64,000 bases of DNA from Hydractinia symbiolongicarpus (taxonomy: Eukaryota; Cnidaria; Hydrozoa; Anthoathecata; Hydractiniidae): contig NC_079880.1 of NCBI RefSeq assembly GCF_029227915.1, forward strand, positions 32,915,501 through 32,979,500. The letters are read 5' to 3'. Every line of letters begins with the position of its first letter. The first letter of the stretch is position 1. Of this stretch, positions 33,262 through 44,760 are shown one piece after another. The notes beneath the pieces are model-generated. The model did not search any database. It was not told where the DNA came from and worked only from the letters and a program-made list of their open reading frames with translations. A program made the position numbers and the translations under genes.

Positions 33262-36192
33262 ATGTATCGACATTTGTTGACACTTTTCTTTTTCTCACAC
33301 GTACCTTTAAAGGTGGCATGTGAGATACTTAGAGGTAAGTTAAATTACCTTCATTAACATTTTTGTATACACATGTGAAGATGTGTATGCAACAATCTGT
33401 TATGTGAAGATGTGTATGCAACAAACTCTCGTGTAAAGATTTGTATACGACTATCTGTTATGTAAAGATGTGTATGCCACAATCTCTTATGTGAAGATCT
33501 ATATGCAAAAATCTCTCATGTTTAACTCATGCTTGAATATGGCATGGTAATATACTGAACGGTATCTCTAAATGAATATTTTATGTGGAGCTACATATGG
33601 GGAATACATATTTCCTACATTTTTAATTTTTTAGGAAGTGGTACGTTCCGTCTCAATGGGATATTTCCAATCAAATACGGCAAGAGAATTAATTATCAGT
33701 CTGGAATTATGATGGCAGAAGCAATGAGATATGCAGTGGAAAAAATTAATAACGAAACCGACTTTTTATCTGGTTACAAACTAGGTATTTACAGAGTCAT
33801 AGATATGGGCATGAGACGCAAAATACGAATGTCTGTTTTGTCGACGTTTATGGGACACATTCCATTCCTAATTGGCCCGCATACGTCCGAAACATCATAT
33901 ATAACAAGCATACTTACTGGCACTTTCCGCCAAGTTGTGGTGAGCTATGGCGCCACATATAGCGACTTCGATAAAACCGGTACAGCATATGGTCACATGG
34001 TACGAACAGTGCCTTCTGATAGATTCAGAATACAAGTTGTCCTTGATGTGATTGGCTCCTTGAAATGGAATTATATAGCTCTTATTAATTCTTATGGTTA
34101 CGACGGCGAAAGAGAAGCGCGCAATTTTATTTCGAAATTATCAACAATTAATGTTTGTTTAGCTGAACTAATAGATTTACCAAGTGAACCAAAACTAAAA
34201 CATTATATGGACGCAATCTTGAGCCTGAATTTGGATCAGCGATTAAAAGCGGTTGTATTGTTCACGACGATCGATGATTCTCGATTTTTACTTGAAACAA
34301 TTCTAAAGTTGAAATTAGGTGGCAGGTTTTATCTGCTGTGTGCTTACGGTTGCACAAATTATATCGAAGTCGTGAAAGGTTACGAAGAGACAGCCCTGGG
34401 TACCCTAAGCATTGACCTACACCACCCAGAGAATGTTGAGTTTAAAAAATATTTCCTATCTCAAAACCCATGGAACAATCCTCAGCGGTACTTTAAATTA
34501 TTTTGGGAGAATCTTTTCAATTGCACTTTAAATAATAAAATTAAAAGTCGCAAACGCTTTTGCAGCAGAAGTAGTAAATTGGGAGTTGGCCATGGTTATT
34601 ATCCCATTACCCCTGTTCACACTGTCATAGATGCTGTCAATTCAGTAGGTAAAGCTGTGAGAAGTTTGTTACAGTTGTTTTGTCGGCAGGAAAATAAAAG
34701 AAGCGTGGAAAACAAAACCTGGTGCAACATTAATGCTACCAAACGAGATATATACTCCTACACAGTGTTTACTATCTTAAAACAAATGGCTTATATAGAT
34801 GGCACTATAAACACAAAAAAGTCTCAATACGTGCAATATGATGTACATAGCTTCAACTATGTAAATGGTGCATATAAAAACATTTTAATTGGAACATGGA
34901 AAATCAAAAGAAATACTATGCTTGAATACGCCCAAGATGTATTAAGGAAGAGAATGGCCAACTTTACCATGTTCGATAAGGCAGTGTCTGTAAGAAACGG
35001 GACAGAAACTCAGCCATTGGCGATATGCAGTGTTCCGTGTCCTATTACGCATATACGGGTCAAAGATGCAAACCCACTAAAAGCAAGATGTTGCTGGACG
35101 TGCAAAATATGTCCCGTAAATAGTATATCCTTAAATGACACGTGCAAATCTTGTCAAAAAACGGAAATGGCTGATCATACAAGAAAAAAGTGCATTTTAC
35201 TGCCAGAACATTTCATTAACGCAAAGAGTCCGCTTTCATTACTGTTTTTATTACTAACAACAGCTGGCTTATGTTTGACAGTTGTAATCGTTGTTTTGTT
35301 TGTCAGATTTAATAACCATTATGTTATCCGATCCTCGGGACGAGATCTCTGTTATATGATATTGTTAGGCATTGGGTTGACTTTTGCATGCCCGTTGACA
35401 TATTTAACAAAACCTACTGTTGCTTCTTGCACCTTTAGAGGGACTTTACCTGGTTTAGCCTTTCTAAAATGTTATGCTCCGTTGTTTTTAAAAACCAATC
35501 GGATTTATCGGATTTTTCGGAATGCCAAAACTTCAATATCCCGACCATCTTTAATAAGTCCACAATCACAGCTTTTCCTCTTACTTGGAATTGTTTTCAT
35601 ACAATTGTTACTGGCAGGAGTGTGGTTCGCGTCAAAAATGCCGGCACCGAGTCAAGTTGTTTCTGATAAATCGCTTATTACACTTCATTGCAAAGGAGAT
35701 ACTAGTTCAATATTACTACTACTTAATCTTGCACTTAGTGTCATATTTATGATAGCATGCACCATACTGGCTTTTAAAACAAGACATTTTCCAAAGAATT
35801 ACAACGAGGCGAAATTTATCGGCATAACTTTGTATATAACTTGCGTAACATGGTCTATATTTCTGCCAACGTACTTCCTAGCAACAGGACAAGAAGAAGC
35901 CTTCATAAAAGAATATTTAATGTGCGGAGTATGTATCGTCAACGGGTATGTAACGCTGGTCGGACTTTTTGGTCAAAAGATCAAGATTTTATTTTCTCCG
36001 ACGTTACCTGAATTGAACACGAAGCCTCAAATGCTATCCTTAAGTTATTCAAAACATTTACACATAGAAAGAGAAATCAGTTCTGCACAAGATTATAAAA
36101 TTGACGAAAATATGTTGACTCCTCCGTTGAGAAAATCAACAACGATTATGACAAACGGGAACACGGGTCAACTGAAAATCGCAAACTCATAG
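33262..36192 (+). CDS. Class C G-protein-coupled receptor, metabotropic-glutamate-receptor-like (join 33262..33334, 33635..36192; 876 aa)
   Basis: Exon 1 (33262-33334) encodes a signal peptide (MYRHLLTLFFFSHVPLK). A GTAAGT donor at 33335 and a TTTTTTAG acceptor ending 33634 join it in frame to one long exon. The domains follow the class C order. A Venus-flytrap ligand-binding domain spans about residues 30-470 (SGIMMAEAMRYAVEKIN, IGPHTSETSY, FRTVPSD-like VRTVPSDRF, WNYIALINSYGYDGE). A cysteine-rich NCD3G domain (about 487-540) follows, then seven membrane helices (about 556-811). The helical part is close to metabotropic glutamate receptors: KTNRIYRIF, ISPQSQL and FKTRHFPKNYNEAKF match their conserved loops. 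The C-tail is short, about 65 residues. The glutamate-contacting Ser/Thr loop regions are altered (SYGATYSDFD), so the ligand is unsure. It acts at the plasma membrane, presumably coupling to G proteins. No defects seen. Confidence 0.93.
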
Positions 36193-38211
36193 TATGTCAT
36201 GTACCAAACTCAGATACGCCATCAAAACCCAGAGATCTGTTACTTCGAATTTCAAACCTCAAACATTCATTTATCTTGAGTTTTTGATTGAGAAAATAAA
36301 ATAAACTACAAACAGTACGTAAACAGACTGTGGCAAACTATACACTCAACATATGAAGCAATAGAGAACATTTGTGTGAAATATAAGAACTATCTTATTT
36401 AAAATAATTTAAAATAAGATCTTTTCGTCTGTACAGTCTAGTTCCGAAACGTTCATAAAAAACGGTAAGAGTGAGACTTCCTACATCCCCACCCACCACC
36501 ACATTAGAAACGATGTTTTCACACCTAATCGATTTTGACACAGGAATCTTCAATCAATTGGCTCTTAAACACTGTATATAAACCCCTTTGCGCGATTAAA
36601 GGCTTATAGGGGTTAAGCCTGCGCAAATTTAAAAATACTGTTTGCGCCTTGATGCTGCGTTGAAAATGGAAAAGTTTAAAAACTACCCGTCATTACAGAG
36701 TTTCGTAGATGAATGATTTTACATATTGGAAATTTACAATGTCAGTGGGTTTCCACTTAAGAACTTTGTGATTTTTGGAATCTGATTAGTTAATAAAATT
36801 TTCTGTTTCGATTAGTTCCGATGCAACTGAAATAAAATAAAAGAACAATTAGCAGATAGGCAATCAAATTTAGCTATTTTTTTATTTGTTTCGATCTGTT
36901 TGCTCTTGAGTGGAAATTCACCTTGAGTGAAAATAAAACGAAGCAACACACACTACACGTGATGTGCGTTCAGATTTCTATAGCAATTATTTATATTTAT
37001 TTAACGATCATCTCTTTGCTTGATAAATCTTGACTTTTTTTATTTTAGCTAATTATAAAGGAAAGAAATTTTGGCTGGAGGGAAATCAATAAATTAATAC
37101 ACCTTTCCCACCCACGTCCCCAGGGTTTTTTGTCTTCTTAATATAAGAGAAGACGACGAAAAATACCCTGGTATCGTTAAGTGATTTTTGTCCAATACAT
37201 GGCCAGAATATGCGAACGCGCGTCATGAGGAATGAGTTAATTTAAAAATGGTATTGTATCACGAGTAAAAAATACAGGAAAAATTATCTTGGAAACTGCA
37301 ATAAACATCTTTAAAGGTTAAAAAAGAAGTTGTGCTGTTTTATGTGCAAGTTTCATAATACTCTATTTTAGTTCAGTTAGCTAGCTATCAAGTATTTCCT
37401 AAATAAAAATTTTGTTTGATGAAGTTTGTTTAGATTTCAAATCCAGTTTATGGAAAAGTTTTTATTTTTGTGGCGTTCTAAATCCTATGGAAAAAAACAA
37501 GGGAGTGAAAAGAAGGGCAGAATAATTTCCAGATATGCGTAGATACCTTCAGATTATAACAGCCTGCTTTAGGTATATATTTGAGATGCAAACGAGGTAT
37601 ATACTTCTCTGTTATCAAGTTTCTGGCTTCCAAAATTTGTAATATACTGTACAATTCTAGGCTCAACAAGTAAAAAATTTTAAGAACACGCAATATTTCT
37701 GGTTCTTATAAAAATAGTGTATATATATACAATACAACTGAACAAATGAAATACTAAAATTACAGATTTTACACATAGTAATAATTTCTAAAAGAAGTAA
37801 AATCTTTTTGAAATTACTCTAGAAAATTCTGGAAAATTTGTTATATACGATTGACCGAATATAAATAGTTCAATATTTCATTTATTCAGTAATTAGCATT
37901 TGAATGTTTCAGTATTTAGGCGTTCAAAACGTATATTATCTTGCTCAAAATTTTTTTAAAGTGTTGATGATAGATGTTTTGATAATGGCTGATCTGAAAA
38001 AGAGAACATTTGGAATACGAGGAACAAAATCAAAATTTCATTACCAACTGAATTAACACCAGGTTACTATTCAATTACTGCCTCTTTAAAGGCAATGCTT
38101 TAATTGTTATCGACAAGAGACAAATCGATACAATCTTTTTATCAAACTGATTTTTTCGCTTTCAGGAAAAAGAAAAAAACTATTCAGACACAAAATAAAA
38201 ACGAGATGCTT
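36193..38211. other. 3' flank of the GPCR gene; no gene seen
   Basis: AATAAAATAAA near 36295 is a plausible polyadenylation signal for the receptor. A 52-bp inverted repeat lies at 37120-37171, with arms CCAGGGTTTTTTGTCTTCT and AGAAGACGACGAAAAATACC around TAATATAAG; it resembles the CCCAGGG-ended MITE at 51082-51165. Otherwise featureless AT-rich DNA. Confidence 0.55.
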
Positions 38212-38404
38212 AAGGGGTCTTTGCCAAACTTGCCACACTTCTCGCATTTAAGATTTTAGACATACATACTATAATTTGAAATTCCTTTATTTGAAGTTTT
38301 ATATATGTAAAACTGCCACGTCTTATCCTCAAGGTTAACATACATACATGCATACTTGCGACATTAGCCAATAAGCGTGGCAAGTTTGGTAAGGACGTCC
38401 TCTT
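38212..38404. mobile_element. MITE-like fold-back, about 190 bp
   Basis: GTCTTTGCCAAACTTGCCAC (38218) and GTGGCAAGTTTGGTAAGGAC (38379) are inverted repeats differing at two positions, with weaker pairing continuing outward and inward. The target duplication is not resolved. Confidence 0.6.
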
Positions 38405-39360
38405 TCGATATATAACACTATTTGTTGGCGGTCCCTTACAATGACACCATACAAAACAGGAAATAGCAACATGTAGTTAAAGACAATTAATTCCAATATA
38501 TATCATATACAATTCTCTGTATAGGTTACGAGAACTAGCAATATACAGTTTCTTTGTTTCGCAGTGTCATTTTAGGACAACTTTTTTAGAATTTAGGTAA
38601 ATGGCACTTTGATTGCACTGACATGCACAAGATATCACAGTTTCTTGCCTTATAGCTACAATTATTTGGGAAATTCCATTGTTTATCATGTTAGCCTATG
38701 TGGTCATATTTTGTTGGTGGCCATTTGCATAATGGTTGCACACTAGTTGAAATATAAACATTTTGTGCGTAATAATTTTAGTGCTAGCATTCACCCCCAA
38801 AACAGGAAATAAACTAGTAAAATTCAGAGTTTTAGACAAAATATAGATGCCTTAAAAACGTTTTGTTTATAACAAGAAGTATTTTTTCGTACTTATTCAT
38901 TTTTGCACAAAATTTTTTGCCCATAATTTATGTGCGAAATTTTGCACGATAACAAACTTTTTTGCACTGTTCACTTGGGAAGGTACATGTCAACTTACAC
39001 GTGTTGAGTGTGACATAACATTTTGTTTGTTCCACATTCCGAAAGAATTTGTTGTATGAATTGTATCTCAATTTCACTTTTTCACTAACTCTCAGATCTT
39101 TTTCACAGTATCAATGTGGCCTCAAAAAAATCCTGACCGGGCGCACGTCAATCAAGGTGGCTGTCAAAACAAATCTAATGCATGAGGGAGTGCCAATAAG
39201 CTGCAAACGACTGCATATATAAGGGCAAGTTCAAAAATGTTTTGAATAAAATTTACCATTTTCTCCAGAACTTCTCCCAAATTATTCTTAAACTTCCCAA
39301 AGTCGCCGCTCACCCGAATTATTCCCACAAAACAGCACTTTTATTTACAATGACTGGCCC
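38405..39360. other. AT-rich, no gene seen
   Basis: No coding or structural feature that I can support. Confidence 0.5.
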
Positions 39361-39845
39361 TTAAAGGCATTCTTGCATTAAAAATGATATTTTTGTATGT
39401 TATAGAAGATAAAAAGTTGTTTATCAATTTTTTGAAATTTTTAAAATATATTTTTTCGTTCTTAAGATATTGAGCTTAAATGATTTCCAGCTGACCTTAT
39501 GAGATCATCATTTATGATGTAATAAGGTAAGAAGCACAGATTAATACTTGATATATCCTGCGAACTTACATAATATCAAAACTTTTAAGCGGTGTAGATT
39601 TATGCTCTAGATGATATCTTGACATGTGTAAAGTTTTGTAGTTTAAAAATTATCTTATCTTTAATTACAGGTATAAATATAATGTCAGCATTTTTCAAAA
39701 CTTTCTTATGACATCATAGGATCCCGGATTTTGAATACTTAAAATTTATATAAAGATTTTTATAAAATGTCAAAGGAATTGATAAACAACTTTTTATTCT
39801 CTACAACATAAAAAAATATCATTTTTAATGCAGGAATTCCTTTAA
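39361..39845. mobile_element. TTAA-flanked MITE with about 67-bp terminal inverted repeats
   Basis: TTAA at 39361 and 39842 flank inverted ends. The left reads AGGCATTCTTGCATTAAAAA and the right, reverse-complemented, AGGAATTCCTGCATTAAAAA. Pairing continues to AAGTTGTTTATCAATT with few mismatches. TTAA duplication is typical of piggyBac and Kolobok. The AGG start does not fit the CCC start of piggyBac, so Kolobok-like is more likely. It has no coding capacity. Confidence 0.75.
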
Positions 39846-41979
39846 AAACAGACAACCCTGAGAGTGCATAAATGGTATAAATATAAGCCTCTTTAAGAAC
39901 TCTATGCAAACAAACTTTTAACAAAGTTTGTTCGTGCCATCGTTCACAGTTTTTTCTTCCATTATAATGTTTTTTTTTGTTAAAGTTATGTGCAGGACTT
40001 TTGAGGTACCAGGCTCAATGTTGTGCAGTTAATTAACACTTCTTTAACTAAAGAGGCATATTTGTTGATAAACGAAGTAATATTGACATAAATTCTGTAT
40101 TTCTATGACTTAAAAGTACCTGTAGGGTGCACTTTTTAGGGCATATGCAGCTTATCACATTAACTTTTAAAGTATCTCACTTATTTTTTTATTTTAGCAA
40201 AAAATGAGAGCAAAAAAGTTGTCAAAACTGGCAACATTAACTAAGGTTATTTGTTAAAATGTCAGTATTTGCGATGTTAATTAATTAGACAGCTGTAGCT
40301 AACTATCTAGCCATCAGTCATTTTTTTTGCAATAATTCATGGCATCTGGGGTCACTTGTTTGCTTGTAGCTACTTTTTAGAGAGGTAACGAGGTATTATT
40401 CTCTCGTTTCTGAAAGCTATGGGATGTCCACTTTTTCTAGTTGCTAAATTTAGCAATGTTTTAGGATTGGAGTTCAAAATATATTCTTACGGAAACAGTC
40501 CACGAAAATTTCCACAAATCTACAACAACAGCAGTACGATCAGCAGTACGATGATTGTCTTATATACCTATATCGTTCCGCGTTGTTTAAATGAATGTTT
40601 TAGGAACACTACTGTATAGAGATATATATTTGTATGTTTTGGCACACCTCAATCAAACTGGTAACAGTACTGTGTGAGAAAAAAAGCAGAATAAAATATA
40701 AATTACATTTTTTATGCAAATAAGGCATTTTCCATTTTTATATAAATAACAAAAATCTTACAGCTCAGTGATTTTTTATCGTATAGTATGAAAGTTTTTC
40801 TGCACAATTTATCTCCATTCTAACTAGCTCAGAACACATTAGAAACAACATTACAAAATCTACTTCTACCTAAACACCATCCATCGATAAACAAAGTTCA
40901 CCAGAAAATAGTATTTTTCGAGGTCTTGTAAAGTAAACCATTCTATTTTAAGCTAAAATCGTTGATTTAAAAAGAGCAGCTTATTCCACTTCACATCTGC
41001 TTTTAATTCGAAAATTCGTAGTGCCATGCACAACAACTTTTTTTATCCAACTTAACTAAGAGCAAAGCTTTATTAATACAAAAGCATCATGCGTTTTCTT
41101 TCTCCAGCTGACAAGAAAACTTTGTACGAACAGCACACATGCTACGGTTTCAAAGTTTTATATTCAGTTCAGCATGGATCTCTTCACAAGTCAGTCTCAA
41201 TAAATTTATCAGGGGGTAGTTGTACAATTTTTGTCAAGTTCTTATTTCTTTGCTGTTTTATGACCTTGATAACAAATTTTCAAAGGTAAATATGTTGTTT
41301 ACTATTTTATTTTTGTTGCGAAAAACTATTGTGCGACGAAGTAAAGCATCATTTGTTTTTGTTTTTAACGGTTTTTAACGGTATTTCACAAGTCACTACC
41401 CCTTAAAGAATATTCTCGCCTTATTTGACTTACTTATGTTAAAATTACGGGTGTTGGTTTATGGTTCTTACGGTCATATGTTACCATTATTTATATTTTT
41501 CACCCCCTAATACAACAAGTAAGTCGAAGTACAGCGAGATTAAATTAGGGGCTATACGCTACAATTTTTACAATGAATTAAAGCAAATAACTCAATTTTG
41601 TGGCCTCTAAAAAAACAACATGCGAAGTTACTCGTAGGATAATTAGCAGCTTCTTACGTATTACGCCATATCATTGATGAATATGCGCTCAACTATATAA
41701 TACATGCATGTGTGTATTATGTGTAGAAATTCTATAGAAATACAACCCAGAGCATATTACGAAAGCCACCCTGGAAGATTTTTGTGCTTAAGCGGAATAC
41801 TTTTTTGAAATCGCAACAACAAGGCTTTAGACGAAAATTAAGTACGTCTACCCGACTAGCTTGACATACCCTAAATCTGTTACTGTTCCCATTGCCTACA
41901 TTGCATTTGTGAGGACCATAAAAAACAAAACTAAACTTAAACTTATAAAAATCAAATACATAACTATATTACTTCGAAC
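39846..41979. other. AT-rich, no gene seen
   Basis: Several short frames of 60-70 codons occur but have low-complexity, AT-driven composition and no recognisable domain. Confidence 0.5.
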
Positions 41980-43330
41980 CTAAAAGTATAAACATTTTAC
42001 ATGATCAAGTTTAAAATCCTTGAACAATTCTTTCTTTACATATATATGGTCAAGTGTTGCTCCACCATGATGAGTTGGTTCTTGTACTATATAGTGAAAA
42101 TTCTGCAATATCGGTGACAACACATTTGAACGTGTGTGATCATTGATATTAAAGTCACCCACAATAATTTGAACTGATGATAACTGAACAATATCGGACA
42201 ATGTTTCATAGAATTCAAACAAACAAGATGTATAATAACACTAATTTGAACGGATTTAGTGAGAAAGAAGGTTTTTTAAATTCCATAATAGAAATGACAG
42301 TGCTTTGATAAGAGTTAACTATTTCAACATTAAGATTATAATAAAATGAAAGACTTTGAAACTTATCAATGGATTTGTTATATAACATATGAAAATTATC
42401 TAAAAATATCTGAAATACCATCTGTACGTTTTTTTGGTTAAAGTTGAGTTTCAGTGAGACACGTTACATCAGAGCTTCTCAAAAATTGATCATGAAAAAT
42501 ATCTACAGCATGTCTGTTAAGGGACCTTGTACTTATGTGTGTAATTGTCAATTTAGTTTCTGAATTATAATCTTGTTGCAATGGTTGGAATGTAGCTTCT
42601 CTTCTTCTCATGCGATCATATTCACATGTTGCTTTAGTGTCAGCTTTAAGAGCAGATGGTTTGAATTCACCTGTTTAAAATAGTCCATTCAAGGAAGTCA
42701 TTTAACGTAAGGCTACATACATCTGATCATTGTTAAAACGTTTTTGTTTAGCAATGAAAAATTACCTGATCAAGACTTAAACTTTATGGACCGTGCATGC
42801 GCAAGCTAACATCAAGGTAAATAGTGTTCGCTTATATTTGCCTCTGCTTTTACAATAGGTATCCGTCTGTGTTGCCTTGCCAAATTCCTTTCTTTTTAGA
42901 CCAGCTTGATCATCATCAAATTTTATATAAACATTATTAACAAAACCATCAGCATTAAATAATATATGTTTATTTTTCCCAAGTTTTCCATTAATTAAAC
43001 GATCTGCAATGTCAATATTAATAGTTAACATTACTCTTGCATCAACCGTGACTTCTAGTTTGCCTACCAAACCACCCGTTTGACTTTGATTGCGATTAAG
43101 TGCTTTGTCATTAACTTTTCTAGCAACACTTTTAGGGAAATCATCAATTAACATTATTGAATACAAAAGATTTTCATTTAATCTCAACATTTGACAATTA
43201 TGTTCTTCACATGGTTTATTTTCTGCAAAAATATAAAGAGCATCATCATGATAAGTTACATTGCTTTGTGTAACAAATCGAGATATCAGTAGTTTCTCAT
43301 CTTCAACTTCAATTGTTTAAGAGATCATTT
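41980..43330 (-). pseudogene. Helentron relic: C-terminal part of Pif1-like helicase followed by an apurinic-type endonuclease
   Basis: On the minus strand from 43330: DALYIFAENKPCEEHN, then NQSQTGGLVGKLEVTVDARV and MLTINIDIADRLINGKLG, which is helicase motif V of Helitron Pif1 proteins. LACACTVHKV follows, the start of motif VI (HKVQG), ended by a premature TAA. Downstream in shifting frames are SLNRHAVDIFHDQFL and TCLTETQL (start of an endonuclease/exonuclease/phosphatase fold), then IIVGDFNIN and THHGGATLDHIYV near 42030-42180 (its catalytic Asp, Asn and His blocks). Helicase followed by endonuclease is the layout of Helentrons. The Rep (HUH) domain and helicase motifs I-IV are absent. Many stops and shifts; inactive. 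Confidence 0.82.
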
Positions 43331-43344
43331 AGTGTTAATCAACT

Positions 43345-43520
43345 CTTTGGATTATTGTGGGTGACTTTAATATCAATGCCCACTTATCAACCTCGTGTCA
43401 GATGATGAATGTGTTCCTGAAATTTCTTCAGTAAAATTAGAGCTATTTTCCGCAGATAATTCAACGACTTCGCTCGATTGTGATGTTATCTGCATTAGTT
43501 CGGACAAAGAAGACAATTAA
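43345..43520 (+). pseudogene. Small endonuclease-like scrap joined to an acidic C-terminus
   Basis: The plus strand at 43355-43390 reads WIIVGDFNINAHL, the same endonuclease block found on the other strand at 42.1 kb, so it is an inverted fragment of a similar element. In a neighbouring frame the next 120 bp read as an acidic tail (SDDECVPEISSVKLELFSAD) with DVICISSDKEDN and a TAA at 43518. The junction between them is probably a rearrangement. Confidence 0.4.
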
Positions 43521-43610
43521 AAATAAACTTTTTTGCCTTTTCCTTCCCTCATATCCCACCACATACTTCTTTTCTAAAGTGACATGCGAAAAGCGGTTTT
43601 CTCTGCAGAA

Positions 43611-43945
43611 ATAGGTTACAAAGCGTTACAACGTGTTGCAAGGCGTTACAATCAGCATGTCCATGCGTTACAAGGCGTTACAAGAATCACTCTAGCCATT
43701 TACAAAAATTTCAAAGTCATTTCTTCATGGAAATAGGTTACAAAGCGTTACAACGTGTTGCAAGGCGTTACAATCAGCATGTCCATGTGTTACAAGGCAT
43801 TACAAGAATCACTCTAGCCATTTACAAAAATTTCAAAGTCATTTCTTCATGGAAATAAGTTACAAAGCGTTACAACGTGTTGCAAGGCGTTACAATCAGC
43901 AAGTCCAAGCGTTACAAGGCGTTACAAGAATCACTCTAGCCATTT
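43611..43945. repeat. 122-bp tandem repeat, nearly three copies, with nested GCGTTACAA decamers
   Basis: ATAGGTTACAAAGCGTTACA starts at 43611, 43733 and, with one change, 43855. Each unit contains about six GTTACAA or GCGTTACAAG elements. The copies differ at only a few positions. Confidence 0.92.
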
Positions 43946-44760
43946 TAAGTAGGAATGGGGACGAGTGTGCGTTTAATGAATGTCACATTTGCGCCATTAT
44001 TTGCAAACTTAAAGGCTTACAGCGTGTAGGTTTCACTTAAATTGTGTGGACGCTTATGTGTACGTTAAAATGGTGAATCAAGAGGCAGTTGTGGTAAACG
44101 TTTCGGATAACGATTGCTCAGAATTTAAGGAGGTTTTATTGTTCTTACATTCCTGTTTAATCTGGCAATTTCCGTTGAAAAAAATATTGTTTGCCTATAA
44201 GATGTTTTCCTAACTATACCGATAGCGGCTTTGAAAGGAGAACCAAGTTTTTGCGAACCGCCTTCACACACGAGGGTACTTAATACACCAGATTATTGGC
44301 CAAATCGTAAGAGGAAAAAAAGCCTTTATGTGTACGCCGGTTTTGACTGTAACAAAGTTAAAAGACTATTTGAATATTCTGGTTTTCAAAAATCTTTGTA
44401 AATTTACAAACTTATTTTTATTATAAATACAATTTAAACTTATATAAATTTTTTTGTCTTCGCTCTAACCGCCAATGTACTAGCTTTACGGCTACAAGGA
44501 AAGGAGTAGTTAGGATCTGCGAGAATGGAAGTCCATTTTGCATTGCCATATTTTTGTAGCCCAGCTTGTATAAACTTGTCCTCCATGGCACTAAAACTAA
44601 CTTTTTTCTGTCTCGTTTGAACAGGTGTTTCGTGTTTTTGGTGTTACTATTGATTTCGCTTACAGTTGCATCAATGCTATTATAATAAATCTTAAAATTG
44701 CAGTATATTACCTAGAGTACTTTTTGTGTAAATAGTGAGTCTTGAGCGAGCCATAACAAA
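43946..44760. other. No gene seen
   Basis: AT-rich flank between the satellite and the long-TIR element. Two short frames have no recognisable domain. Confidence 0.45.

Noticed and set aside
40419-41289. Short frames of 66 codons
   Set aside because: No domains, no splice context, composition typical of random AT-rich DNA.
43611-43945. CRISPR-like spaced repeats
   Set aside because: Spacers are not unique; the whole 122-bp unit repeats. The genome is an animal's.
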